NCBI GenBank assembly: GCA_012845835.1
Contig: JABAKD010000016.1
Location: forward strand, 25,529,527-25,593,526
Reading direction: 5' to 3'
Source of the DNA: Undaria pinnatifida
Taxonomy: Eukaryota > Sar > Phaeophyceae > Laminariales > Alariaceae
DNA length: 64,000 bases
Part shown: positions 1-10,700 of the stretch, one piece after another
Layout: every line of letters starts with the position of its first letter
How positions within the stretch are numbered: position 1 is the stretch's first letter
The notes under the pieces: generated by a model
What the model was told of the DNA's origin: nothing
Databases searched by the model: none
The model's input: the letters and a program-made list of their open reading frames with translations, nothing else
Made by a program: the position numbers and the translations under genes

Positions 1-92
1 GTGGCTGGTATCATGTAGGGCCCATCATATGCCAGGTACCAGGTATACGTAAAAAGGCCCAAAATGTTTCGTCATTTACATACCGTAACTGA

Positions 93-547
93 TGTTACGG
101 TTCCGTGACCATTTCATAGTTACTATTACGAAGGCTTTTTCGTGATAGTAGGGGCCGCGCTATTCACGCCCCCTCCCTAAGTCGGGTGTGGCTGCCCCAC
201 CCGGACACAATCAATTCCTTGGGTTCAAGTTCATAAACCCTGCGAACAAGCAATCAAGTTACCATCTACACACTACTTTCTTGGGAGACTTCATACCTTG
301 AGCACCTGCACAGGGGGCTTGCTCTCTTTCCCCGACGAACGTACAAGCGCCCGCTAAACTCGGTCGTATCGGTCCTTCGGATGTCAGTCGTTATGAATAC
401 CTCAGGCGTGCTACAGACATAGCCCACATGGGGACCCTGCGATGCTAGTAGTAGGCTAGATATCCTCGTCTGCCTCGCCTTGATAGATATCCTCGTCTGT
501 CGCGCCTTGACTCTAGACCTCGCTGCACTAGGGCACGATTCGTAACA
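93..547 (+). repeat. 5' LTR
   Basis: Left long terminal repeat of the TRIM-like element. It contains an imperfect 27-bp tandem duplication near its 3' end (about 460-512) with the core GATATCCTCGTCTG. It is nearly collinear with 1688-2141. Confidence 0.93.
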
Positions 548-582
548 TGGTGTCCAATCCGAGAATCGAACTCGGATTCTTG
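548..582 (+). other. Extended primer-binding site complementary to a tRNA 3' end
   Basis: The reverse complement ends ...ATTGGACACCA and carries a perfect T-arm: stem CCGAG, loop TTCGATT, stem CTCGG. It therefore looks like the 3' third of a tRNA including CCA. Complementarity seems to run at least 29 nt, longer than the usual 18 nt. The tRNA isotype is not identified. Confidence 0.85.
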
Positions 583-1099
583 TTGCTTTCCTCTGCTGTT
601 CTGCTGGTGCTTTCTGCCGCGGTTGCTGCCTTGCTATGGGACGCGCACTTGTTTTTATTTTCGTTCTGTTTTCTTCGTGCTTGTGTTGCTTCTGTTCGGT
701 ATGATATGTTTGCGTGGCGGGAGGGGGAATGTTATTTAAAGATGGCTCTGCACTTATTTTTGGGACCTGTGTTGCCGTCTCCAATTCTAAAGGAGACGGC
801 AACCCGGCCCCTGTTCGGCTGCTTGGGTTCATCATTATTTACCGCCGTCCCATATAACGTCCGTGCCTACCATTGTTGCAATTTTTCCTCTGTTCCTTTC
901 TTTCCATGATTTTTCAACTCGTGAAGAGGGGAAGGTGCCGCCTTCATCGCAAGCCTGCAACGGCACGGAATCACCCGACACCAAACGAAGGGTACCAAGC
1001 CTGCATCTCGAACGCGAAGGCGATGGAAGGACGCCCATCTAGACCAGCCTTTCCAGCGCGCCGTTCCCGTCCCCGCGCGCCGTTCCTTCGCGTCGAACC

Positions 1100-1340
1100 C
1101 TGGCTTGTGCGCACTCTCCCGTTCCAAACCCCTGTCCGCGCGCTCTTACTTCGCCCCGAAGCTTTGCCCGCGCGATGCTCCTTCGTTCCGAAGCCTTGCC
1201 CGTGCACCGATTGCTCGCGCTGAAGTCTGGCCCGTGCGCTGTTCCGCCGTTCCTCCACTTCGAACCCTTTCCCGTGCGCTGTTACGCCTTTCCTTCGCTC
1301 CGAGCCCTTGCCCGTGCCTCCTTCTCGTCGCGACGCCTCG
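1100..1340 (+). repeat. GC-rich degenerate tandem repeats inside the TRIM-like element
   Basis: Repeated short blocks resembling CCGAAGCCTTGCCCGTGC recur at about 30-40 bp spacing. They create overlapping open frames of 60-150 codons on both strands that resemble no known gag protein, so I treat the frames as by-products of the repeat. Confidence 0.6.
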
Positions 1341-1687
1341 TCTCTGTCCGCCAAATATGTGCTTGTGCCGTGTGTAAGGACCTGAGTTACTTGTTCAGAC
1401 TGCAGGAGTCACGTGGAGTTGCGTGCTGCTTTCATGCACGACAATTTCGTTCACATACGGACTTTTATCTGTTGAATGGTGGTCAGGCGATCAAATACGC
1501 AGTGAAAAGGCAGGGGGGAAGGTGTTCATCGAGGATTTCCCTCTTATGGCCCCTGTGTTTTCGGTTTGCTAGCGTATCCTCGAGGTCATCACTTCTACTA
1601 AGAGCTTTGCGGCTCTTTACCCTTGGCAATACAGTCACAGGATCGCTGTAGCATATTGCTCTTGTCACCGCATTATGCTAGGGGGGA

Positions 1688-2141
1688 TGTTACGGTTCCG
1701 TGACAATTGCAAGAGTTACTATGACAGAGGCGTTTTCGTGATAGTAGGGGCCGCGCTATGTACGCCCCCTCCCTAAGTCGGGTGTGGCTGCCCCACCCAG
1801 ACACAATCAATTCCTTGGGTTCAAGTTCATAAACCCTGCGAACAAGCAATCAAGTTACCATCTACACACTACTTTCTTGGGAGACTTCATACCTTGAGCA
1901 CCTGCACCGGGGACTTGCTCTCTTTCCCCGAGGAACGTACAAGCGCCCTCTAAACTCGGTCGTATCGGTCCTTCGGAGGTCAAGTCGTTATGAATATCTG
2001 AGGCATGCTACAGACATAGCCCACATGGGGACCCTGCGATGCTAGTAGGCTAGATATCCTCGTCTGCCTCGCCTTGAGAGATATCCTCGTCTGTCTCGCC
2101 TTGACTCTAGACCTCGCTGCACTAGGGCACGATTCGTGACA
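1688..2141 (+). repeat. 3' LTR
   Basis: Right long terminal repeat, starting directly after the polypurine tract and ending CGTGACA before the target duplication CTGA. The 27-bp internal duplication of the 5' LTR is present here too. Confidence 0.93.
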
Positions 2142-3190
2142 CTGACACAAGATATCACCCGTACATGAGAAATCACACCCCCCACAGGATGCGACACCCC
2201 GGTGATAATTTTGGGCATTTCTGACAAACCATCGATTTATCACCCGGGGTACATAAGATAACACAACCCGGTGATATCGGAGTGTTGGTTTGTGGTTTGT
2301 GGCTTCGATTTTTGGTCGTGGTGTCTCTGCGTTACTCTTTTTTGGTCGTATCGATAGCGAGGTAGGTAGCAGCAGCCCACTTTGGTGTGGGGGCAGGACG
2401 GATGGCGCAGCCACCGCCTTGTATCATATCGGGCGAGGTACCTTCGATTTAGATATATTTTATTTTTTTATGCTCCAATCCAAGCCTGTATTTAGTTTGA
2501 AACTTTCTTCGGCGTCGAGGGGGTTGAGTCATCGCCGAGGTCATGTGCTAAGGAGTTTCGCCACCTAGGTTGACCCCCTTTGTTTTACCACAACTCGGTA
2601 TCACAGGTAGGTACCTACAGCAGGAGTGCGGGGCATCTGCAAGTGTTCGTGCAGGCATACCACACCCCTTGAAGTGTGCGGCAGCAGCGGTTCAACTGTT
2701 ATCACACCCGATTTTATCACACCCTCAAACACACCCTGTGGGTGTTCGGACGTGCTATCACACCCCCTTTTTATCACCCCTCCTCATCTATCACACCCCC
2801 GCACCTTGTGGATGTTCGGACGTCCTATCATACCCCCTGGTTCATCACACTCCCCTCCCTTGGGCCCCCTGCGAGCTGCACTTTATCACCCGGGGTACAC
2901 AATAGAGCAGGGCGGCAGCAGTAGTACGATTATTATTAGTTCGATTCAAAAGGCTGCGGGAAATCTCATCATACTACACACACATAAAAGTTTCCTCTAC
3001 ACCAAGGGGTGCACAAGGAAAGTTACCCCGCACACGACACCACACGACACCACTCGACACGACACTTTTTTTAGTACTACACCCCCGGAGGGCAGATTTT
3101 TCATTCTTTTTTCCTGGGCACTTCTTGTGGCTTTTTTTCCTCTCTCAAATTTTGGTCTCAATGCCATGCTATACTTGCGTGCCGCTTGGG
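2142..3190. repeat. Intergenic stretch rich in ATCACACCC motifs
   Basis: No gene is supported. The motif TATCACACCC and variants recur many times at 2150-2270 and 2690-2900. An 18-bp exact direct repeat (TTTATCACCCGGGGTACA) lies at 2236-2253 and 2882-2899 and brackets about 630 bp. A second pair (GTGGGTGTTCGGACGT-like) sits near 2738 and 2808. Confidence 0.6.
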
Positions 3191-3645
3191 CTTATTTACT
3201 AAGACGTTCTACATACCAATAATAGACGGGTTGAGATAATGCATACCAATGGTAGATAATAGATAGGATGCATGTGAATACGAGCAACAATCTATGATGG
3301 GCTGGCGACGCCTGAGTCGTTCTATGGTATAGCCCCCGCAACCTTTCTTTAACGACGTCGCCGGTGTTAAAACCAGTTCCCGGGCGTATCTTCTGAAATA
3401 CGGTGCCCCTCGCCACCCCGTACGTCGCCATCGATCGTTCGATAGTCCTATAGCCCTTCCTTTGCAAACAAGAAAGTATGTGACGGATGTTTTTTTAATA
3501 ACATCCTTCCTTGTGTCGAGCAGCCATGAAACGGCCGTTCGAGAAAATCGCTGGTTTGGGGGGGGAGGCTATCCTGTAGAATCAGTCGCCTCTGTGGAAG
3601 TGATGCTTGGAGACAACTACCCCCCAAGTTGCCTCAAAACCAAAA

Positions 3646-3996
3646 TCAAAGATCTTGCTTCTCAAGTGCTTGCTCCTTGCTTGCTTTTCTCAATGCTTCT
3701 GCGCCAAGTCTACGACAACCTTGGGCGATCGTCTGAGTGCGCGACTCGTCTGAACGTGACTCGTCTGACTCATCAGATCCCCCCTTCTGCCGTGAGACCG
3801 TTCGGCGTACGACGGGGGCTCTGACAGCCTTGCCCTTCCTTTCGCCCTTTCGCAGCTTTTTGGCCACCGCCGCCTTTTCTGCCTCGCTTGCGTCAAAGCT
3901 GTCTTCGAATCTGTCTCGGGATCTCTTTTGCTCAGAGCCAACGAAGTGGCATGCCTCCCGTCTACGTGGTGGGACATTGAGTACTTCCGCACCCAC
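3646..3996 (-). pseudogene. Possible fragment of a charged protein, unrecognised
   Basis: A 116-codon open frame is rich in Lys, Arg, Glu and Ser, for example KRSRDRFEDSFDASEAEKAA. A second minus frame (to 4049) carries FNPLVEWVRKYSMSHHVDGR just upstream, so one older reading frame may have been broken by a frameshift near 3950. I recognise no family. It could be the decayed ORF of a transposon or chance coding potential. No start, splice or neighbour evidence supports an active gene. Confidence 0.2.
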
Positions 3997-4444
3997 TCTA
4001 CCAGAGGGTTGAAAAAAAAACGCTTCAGGGGGCTACGTTGCTGCAGCATGGGTATAATAGTCTATATAGACTATATATGAGGGTTTGGGGTAACCCAGGT
4101 TCGACTTGCAACTTGCAACTACTTCTCTTCTCGTTCTTCGTGGCGTGGAGGACACGCCAGGTTGGAGCAAGGTTCGACGGCGAACCAAGCGACGGTAACG
4201 ATAGAAGTGCCTCGAGGCAACGAGAGGTGCTTCGTAGGCAAAACGGAGAGTCGACGACAGTGATTACTTATTGTCAGCGGGAAACAAACGTGATTACCCG
4301 CCTCTCTGTCATCAGAATCTACGGAGACTCCACGATCACTTTTAGTACAACAAGACACGATATCCAATACCTCTGGAACCGCTACCGTTCATACAAATCT
4401 TCACGAGAAGATCCGCCTACGTAACGGTAGAAAGTGTACCTGCG

Positions 4445-4482
4445 ACCCATAGTCTATAGACTAGACTAGTCTAGACTGACTA
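4445..4482. repeat. Palindromic AGTCTATA/TAGACTA cluster
   Basis: A run of overlapping palindromes built from AGTCTATAGACTAGAC. The same small motif recurs at 4058-4078, 20398-20410, 21198-21206, 53931-53957 and 63480-63518. Confidence 0.5.
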
Positions 4483-4503
4483 ACATATACTCCGTATATT
4501 TTT

Positions 4504-4807
4504 TCTCACACTTTTACTTTCCAGCTTCTGGACAAGCCGTGGTCACAGGTAGGTGTCGTCCCTTCTCCCCCCTGGTTCTCGCCTTTAATAATTATCGCGC
4601 ATAGGGTTCAGCAATCTCACTGCTCGTCGAATTTTCATCGAGTCAGTGTTGCTAACTCACGCTCTCGAGCTTTCCGCAAGTCAATTTGTGCACAAGAAAA
4701 AGTCCCAACGAATTTATACGAGTATGCACTTGACGGGGCTCGAACTCACGAAATTGACCTATATCAGGCTCGAGGATAATAACCTGATACACCACCGGGG
4801 TGACCGG
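4504..4807 (-). mobile_element. tRNA-derived SINE, copy 1
   Basis: On the minus strand the element starts with a tRNA-like head (CCGGTCACCCCGGTGGTG, then a box-B-like GTTCGAGCCCC near 4735) and ends in an A-rich tail, seen as T-rich sequence at 4497-4508. The body CAGCTTCTGGACAAGCCGTG and following text matches the copies at 20948, 31314 and 42556. This copy has small insertions relative to the others. Confidence 0.85.
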
Positions 4808-5307
4808 TATATGTATGTAGATGACGCGTGCTCTTCGACGCCGCTTTGAGGCCTAAAGCAGTTACACTTTTTTGCGAGTCCCACTTGGCGCGAGAGGACA
4901 GGTGGAATCGTTCTGAGGTGCAGCTTTTTTTCCGGTAATAATCGGGTTCTACAACCCACGTCTTGGCCTTGCCCTCGTCCTTTCCTGAACCGTCGCCGAA
5001 GTGGTGCCCGCGCAGCGAATAAATGAACTCCGAGCCATCCGCTCGCTCGCTTTCCCCAGGCGCGTTCTAGCCAAGCCGTCTTATCGAAGGGGGGTCGATT
5101 AGAGGGCTCCCTCCGCCACGGAGGCCGTGCTCATCGTGACCACTCTCTCTTTCTCTGTCGCTTCTGCGGTACGCAGGGCGTCGCAGTCCGTGACCACGTC
5201 GACCTCAGGGGCTACGTGGATTGCAGTACCCCCCCCCCCTGAACTGTAGTGCCCCCTTGGTTATTATATAGGATTTGGTATAGAGTTGTTTTATATAGAT
5301 GGGAAAT

Positions 5308-5838
5308 TAGGGTCAGGCCCATAATGCCCGCATGGTTTTTAGCATAATCAGCCTTTTTGAGCATAGGAAAAAGCATAAGAGCGAGGAGCATACGCTCGAG
5401 CAGATTCTAGCAAATAGAGCATACACGCGTAGGCGACGAGCATTGCTGCTTCATTTTAGGCAGAAAACATACGTGCGAGGAGCATATTATAGCTACAAAA
5501 GGAGCATACACATACGTAGGCGACGAGCATTGCTGCTTCATTTTGGGCATAAAGCCTGTAGATTTAGTCTCGACTACTAGGGCATAAAAAAACGTGTGAG
5601 ACATTTCTAAAAGCGCCTGGTGTTTAATCGTTCGATTATTTTGGTGGTACAGTACTTCGACTTAATTAGATCGACGAGTGTCATTTGAAGCATATATATT
5701 ATACCCTCTATCAAACCGAACATAATAAATGGGGGCATAAACCCCCCAAAAAAACATAAATAACTAGTGAGCATAAATGACTTATTTAAGCGCACATATC
5801 TATGCTTTCGGGAAAAAAGCATTTAAAATCAGACCTTA
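5308..5838. mobile_element. Degenerate hAT-like non-autonomous element
   Basis: The left end TAGGGTCAGGCCCATAATGC and the inverted right end TAAGGTCTGATTTTAAATGC are partly matching inverted repeats. The interior is full of GAGCATA and GCATAAA words, like the subterminal repeats of the clean hAT element at 62708-63830. I found no clear 8-bp target duplication. An internal duplication of about 100 bp (5387-5470 and 5485-5570) shares CGACGAGCATTGCTGCTTCA. Confidence 0.5.
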
Positions 5839-6056
5839 TCTATAGGAAATTGAGTGAAAGGGTCGTTTGATATAGGAAATTGGGTGGCGTTTGGGGGGGG
5901 GAAGAGGGTCTCATACCCCCCCCCCTGAGAGATCCAAAATAAAGTTTCGGGGAACCCGGTGCGGTTGACAACGTGTGGTGCCGGATTTTTGTTTTTGTGC
6001 GCCCTTGTCGACACCATTAAAAAAATACTTCGTACATTTTTTCAACTATTTTAACG

Positions 6057-6110
6057 ACTTCAGCTAGCAGTGAGTTCGACGAATTTAGGGTCGATATCTT
6101 GGCAAGCTTT
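6057..6110 (-). repeat. Leader-peptide motif, degenerate copy
   Basis: The minus strand carries the GCTTGC...GACCCTAAATTCGTCGAACTCACTGCT motif. The start codon region has a small deletion, so the frame is broken, but the peptide core DPKFVELTA can still be read. Confidence 0.6.
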
Positions 6111-6362
6111 CATGTTGGTACTTGCAGTACGAATGCTATGTGGGTGAGTTTTTTCACGCAATGGGGGGGGTCCGGTCATTGTATTTTTTCTTCTTGGTTT
6201 TTTGTGCATGCAGCATTTTAAATTTAGTCCAATCTATTTTGTTTCTTCTCTTCTAACCATTAGACTACTTGTGTAATGAATGGCTAGTGTTGGTATTTTT
6301 TGTTCTATTATTAATAGGTGGCGAGTTTTGAGCTAGATCCAATATAATACCAGGTATCTATT

Positions 6363-6425
6363 TTTTTATCCTTGATGAGGACACACACCCAGTACTACGC
6401 GCGATCGGAGTATCACCACCTCGCA
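6363..6425 (+). repeat. Fragment of dispersed repeat A
   Basis: Contains ATCCTTGATGAGGACACACA and CGCGATCGGAGTATCAC, shared with the repeat-A copies at 15788, 17085, 20405 and 34735. Only this segment is kept here. A short direct duplication (CGTACGTGCGCGAGCT) follows at 6458-6496. Confidence 0.7.
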
Positions 6426-7497
6426 CACTACTCGCAAACGTATCGTATATGATATTTCGTACGTGCGCGAGCTGATATTTCGTACGTGCGCGAGCTCCAG
6501 CGATTAGTGGCTGCGTGTAGACTGATTCTAGAGACGACTCGCAGTCTAACAGCATGCTTACTGCTTCATTCATGCTCACTCTTGCTCGACAAAAGCACCC
6601 AAAATCAATCAATCACACAATTACAATTTGGGGTGTCGTTTCACAGTAAAATCCAAGATCCAGGTTTCGTCAAGAAAAACATTTAAAAAACAACCCAAGA
6701 AGAGAAACTGCGGAATACGACCCTGGCTTCCACAAATACTCGTATATTACAATCCGGGGACAGCAGTGCTGCACGGCAGATCAAAATGCCAGACAGAGCG
6801 TGCGTACTCGTACTCGCAAATACTCTTCGACCAGGCTTGTGCTCGTACTCATCATACAACGCTCGAGGTCAGGAGGTCAGGATGCAGCTATAATACTGCT
6901 GTGATTTGGTGCACCTCGTCTCTGAAGAATCTGTGCTCGTATCCATACATACATATATACATATCTACATGCATTAGTAGTCGTTTCATTAAGGTGCTAT
7001 TTTTTTCTATTATTTTCATGTATTCCTCGTCCAACCTCTCCCCATCAAGATTCAAAGAAAAAATCCAGCATGCCGCCAAAATCCAGTATCGAGCCTAATG
7101 CCCACTTTCCTCTAGGCCCATGTACTGTTAATACGTGTTGACGGTGAGGGAGGCATCGGAGATGAAAGGGCGAGGGGCGCCGAAGTCGACCCTCTAAGAA
7201 AGCGCTCAAAGAAAAGAAGAGAAATCCCGCATTTCGAGGTTCAAAGGTTGCGATACTGAGGCCGACACGATACAAACTTCTCGCCTATCCGGGGTTTCTC
7301 GCCGTTCATACAACATTTTATACAGATCTATACCAAGCAGGGCCGTGCAACTGACTTATGAAGCCGTTGGCCGTTGCCAACCCTTTCTGTACGCATGAGG
7401 CGAAGAAAAGAGAGATATCATTAGCAACGATGTCATGAATTGGAATTGAAAAATTGAATGTGCTGGGTGGTGCTGGGGGGGTCGGTGGGTGGGCTCT

Positions 7498-7761
7498 TCA
7501 CGGCGGGAGTAAATGCACTCCAAGCAGGCCTCTCCCGCTCCACGTCTGGGGCACAAGCGTCAAGTTCTTTGTGCCGGTCTGTTGTCCCCCCCCTCCATCA
7601 CGCCTGAGCACGGTGACGGCCACTTCCTGGCCTTGCTTTTCTCGCACGGTGTCCACCACCCCGCCGAGGCCCTTCGGGTGAGAAATGTCCACGTCGCCGA
7701 AACGCAGGACGAGGTCACCAACCTCCATCCCAGCCGTGTCGGCGGGTGAGCCGTGCGAAAC
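7498..7761 (-). CDS. PSMD9: PSMD9 exon 4 (PDZ domain and stop)
   Basis: Starts in phase 0 after CGCGCAG with VSHGSPADTAGMEVGD and ends GLLGVHLLPP followed by TGA. The LTLVPQTWSGRGLLG stretch is the typical PSMD9 C-terminal block. Confidence 0.94.
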   Translation of the reverse strand, partial: VSHGSPADTAGMEVGDLVLRFGDVDISHPKGLGGVVDTVREKQGQEVAVTVLRRDGGGGQQTGTKNLTLVPQTWSGRGLLGVHLLPP

Positions 7762-10700
7762 CTGCGCGGCCGTAAGTGCGTATTACGACGTCCGAGCGAG
7801 AAGCCATTGCAGCCATTACGAACGAGTGTTTTAGTTTCATTTACCCCGTTTAGAGCTGCACGCGCGCTTTCGGGGACAAAGAGCTTTGATTTCGTGTGGA
7901 CTAATGGACTAATTGTTGCAGTACTGCTGTAGTATTAGTATTAATAGTACAAGGGTCCATGTATGTATTTTATTTTTGTTCTTTTATCCTGCGGCGGGTT
8001 GGTAAGCATAACAATCGAGCGACACAAACGAGACAACAGTAGCAACAGCAGTGGTGGCAGCAACAGCCGCCCGTGGTGATTTATACACAACATGCCGACG
8101 ATAATACCATAGCGGGTACCGGGGACTGGTATGATACAACGCTCACGATGTACTCCCCCACACCCAGCTTCTTGTCGCTTTTTCCTCGAAGAGCAACACA
8201 CCAGAGGTGTAATGCTATGGACGCTACAATAGAGATGACGAGAACCATTGCCCCCACACCCCCCAAGACTTCCACGCCACTACACTACAAACACGTCAAA
8301 ACCTGGTATGCCGCTCCAAAGAAGCGCGCGAGTTTGTGTTCCTCACATTAAATCGTTATTTCTGCACAATAAATCGTTATTTCTTTACATTCAATCGTTA
8401 TTTCTTCACTTTTTTAGCAATCAACATCCAGCGTGCGGGAAGCGAGGGGACATATTTATACATCGGTGTCACAGGGTGTAACCTCACCTCGTTGACTCTT
8501 GCGATGGGCACGAGGGGTATCGCCGCGGCAGTTTGCCCGGCTGAGCTTTCTTGGGATCGCCCCCCAGAGGCAGGTGCAGCGTGTGATGGCGCGGCAGCAG
8601 CTGGTTGCATCGACGGTACCCTGGCCGCCTGCGCCTGTCGTCAGGCACAGCAATCGGGATGGATCACACATGTATCGCCCATTGTAACCTACTACTGTAC
8701 GTACTTTATATATGCGTCATGAATGAAGTGGGCGCGTGTAGCATTCGCAGCAATCATACAGCAGCAACATAAATATGGAAGCGATAATAAGAGTTTACCA
8801 GGCGACGAATCATTGCACAAACAGTGAAGCAAAAGGAAAAAAAATCAAAATAGAAGCTAGAACATTGAAATCCAAGACGTTGCTATAACACAGGAAAATA
8901 CTACAGCTTATCTTTGACGTGTCAGATCTGGTACTTTGGACGTCTGCACACGGGGGCATTACGCGTAGGGGTCGTTGGACTTCGACTGTGCATTCCACGA
9001 ATTACGGGCAGCGCAATTCTGCACGTGTTGATCACAACCCGCTGAGATCGAGAAACATATTCAGAATACCTTTTCCTCCACGCCTCCTCAAAATGTTTAG
9101 TATTTTGATCACTTCGCGACAAGTACAGGCAGGATATCAGTCCCTACTACTGTAATAGTCGCGACGGACGCCAACAGTTCCCAAGTATCACGATGAACAT
9201 GATGATCATCCGCACACTTATCATGAAGACCAAGGCGACCATCAATGCCATCACTACGGTCCTGTTCATGGTGATGCTTATCGTCGTCATTCATCGTCAG
9301 CACCACCATAATCAGCAATGCTACTCCCAGGTACTTCCGACGCAAGGCGCAAGACCCCTTAGAGCTCCGTTAGTTCACGAGTCAGTAACGCTTACGAATT
9401 GGCTCAGCTGTGACAAAATCCTTCGAATATCAAGACTCTAAATAAACCAGAACCCTAGCTAGCCCCGATCACCTGTCTCGGGATGATCCTACTGGAATGA
9501 GAAGTTCGTGCGCACAATGTTGTCGAAGCCGGATCAACTCGCATACCTAGTATGGTTCTCTACCGGAGCGTGACGCCATCACCTTTCGATGGATTTTCAC
9601 AGCAACAGGAGCGTTCATGCGTCATCGATCAATGTCGTAGGGTGGGTGTCGTATCACCCGAGTCCTTCGTGTGTAGCGTGTCACCATTCAAGGCCGTAGC
9701 GCGTAATCGATTACCGACATCGGTCTATGTCTCCATGCGCCACACAAGAGATCACTACCTGCAGAAGCTGTCATTAATTGCCCGACAAATAAAACAGCAA
9801 TAACAATTTACCACTGAAAACATGATCTTACACATATTCCAAATGGCCTGTCCCCACCAGGCAAGTTCATGCTCTAAGGGGGGTAACATCAGTACTTTCA
9901 CTGACAAACTGCCTGCCATGCACGTCAACTCCATCACCTACTTGTACAGCCATACCTCTCCAGCAGGACAGCATACACAATGTACAGAACGGCTACTGTA
10001 TAGACTATCGCTATCAGCACTGCGAAAAGCCATCCTACACTCATTCGTACTGTAGCTGCAAGCAGTTTGTCCTCTAAAGCGTGGGTTTAGTGATACGGGC
10101 GGACGGGGGCTCAATGAGTTTAATGTCTTCAACGTTATTTAATGTTATTACTAATATCGGTATAATATGTACCTGATGCAGGGCATGCAAGGAGCTCTCA
10201 ATCTTGGCCATGACGGCCTTGTGGTCGGTCTGGATGCAGTTCAACCTGCGGTCAAGGGAGGGAGGGCATGGGTGAGGCAGAAACAGACATGGAAGGGTGA
10301 AGAGAGAGGGGGGGGGGGATTAAATAGAACGACAGGGACACGGGGGGAGCGAGCAGATATATAAATATATTCCAGGTGCGGTACAAAGAAAGGTAACGTG
10401 GAAGCGGGAGATGGAGAGGTAGAGAGAGAGCTAGAGACGCAGAGAGATTGAGGGAGACAGGGAAAGAGACAGATTGAGAAATATGGATGGAAGGAGAAAG
10501 GCACTTAAGCGCACACGTATTTCGCTCTCCTACGCTGCCACGTGCTACCTTACGGTATCCGCAGCAGGGAGGATCACAGACGAACACGCCCCGAACACTA
10601 ACACCACCGACCGACACCACCGGCGGCGCAAACGGGAATAGAACACCCTACTTCGCTTTCGAGCATTCCCGACCAACACGCCGAGCATTCTTCCCTCGGT

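Larger units (their letters stand above)
93..2141 (+). mobile_element. Non-autonomous LTR retrotransposon (TRIM-like)
   Basis: Two direct repeats of about 455 bp (93-547 and 1688-2141) flank an internal region of about 1.14 kb. Each repeat begins TGTTACG and ends CGTAACA or CGTGACA, giving TG...CA ends with a 7-bp terminal inverted repeat. A primer-binding site starts directly after the 5' LTR at 548 (TGGTGTCCAATCCGAG), and a polypurine run (AGGGGGGA) sits directly before the 3' LTR. The 4-bp sequence CTGA flanks both ends (89-92 and 2142-2145) as a target duplication. The internal region has no recognisable gag or pol, so the element must depend on proteins from elsewhere. The LTRs differ at roughly 5 percent of positions by eye, so it is not a very recent insertion. 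Orientation is set by the primer site and polypurine tract. Structure is certain; the superfamily of the helper element cannot be told. Confidence 0.93.

Noticed and set aside
873-1651. Open frames inside the LTR element considered as gag
   Set aside because: They come from GC-rich tandem repeats, overlap on both strands and have no capsid or zinc-knuckle motif.
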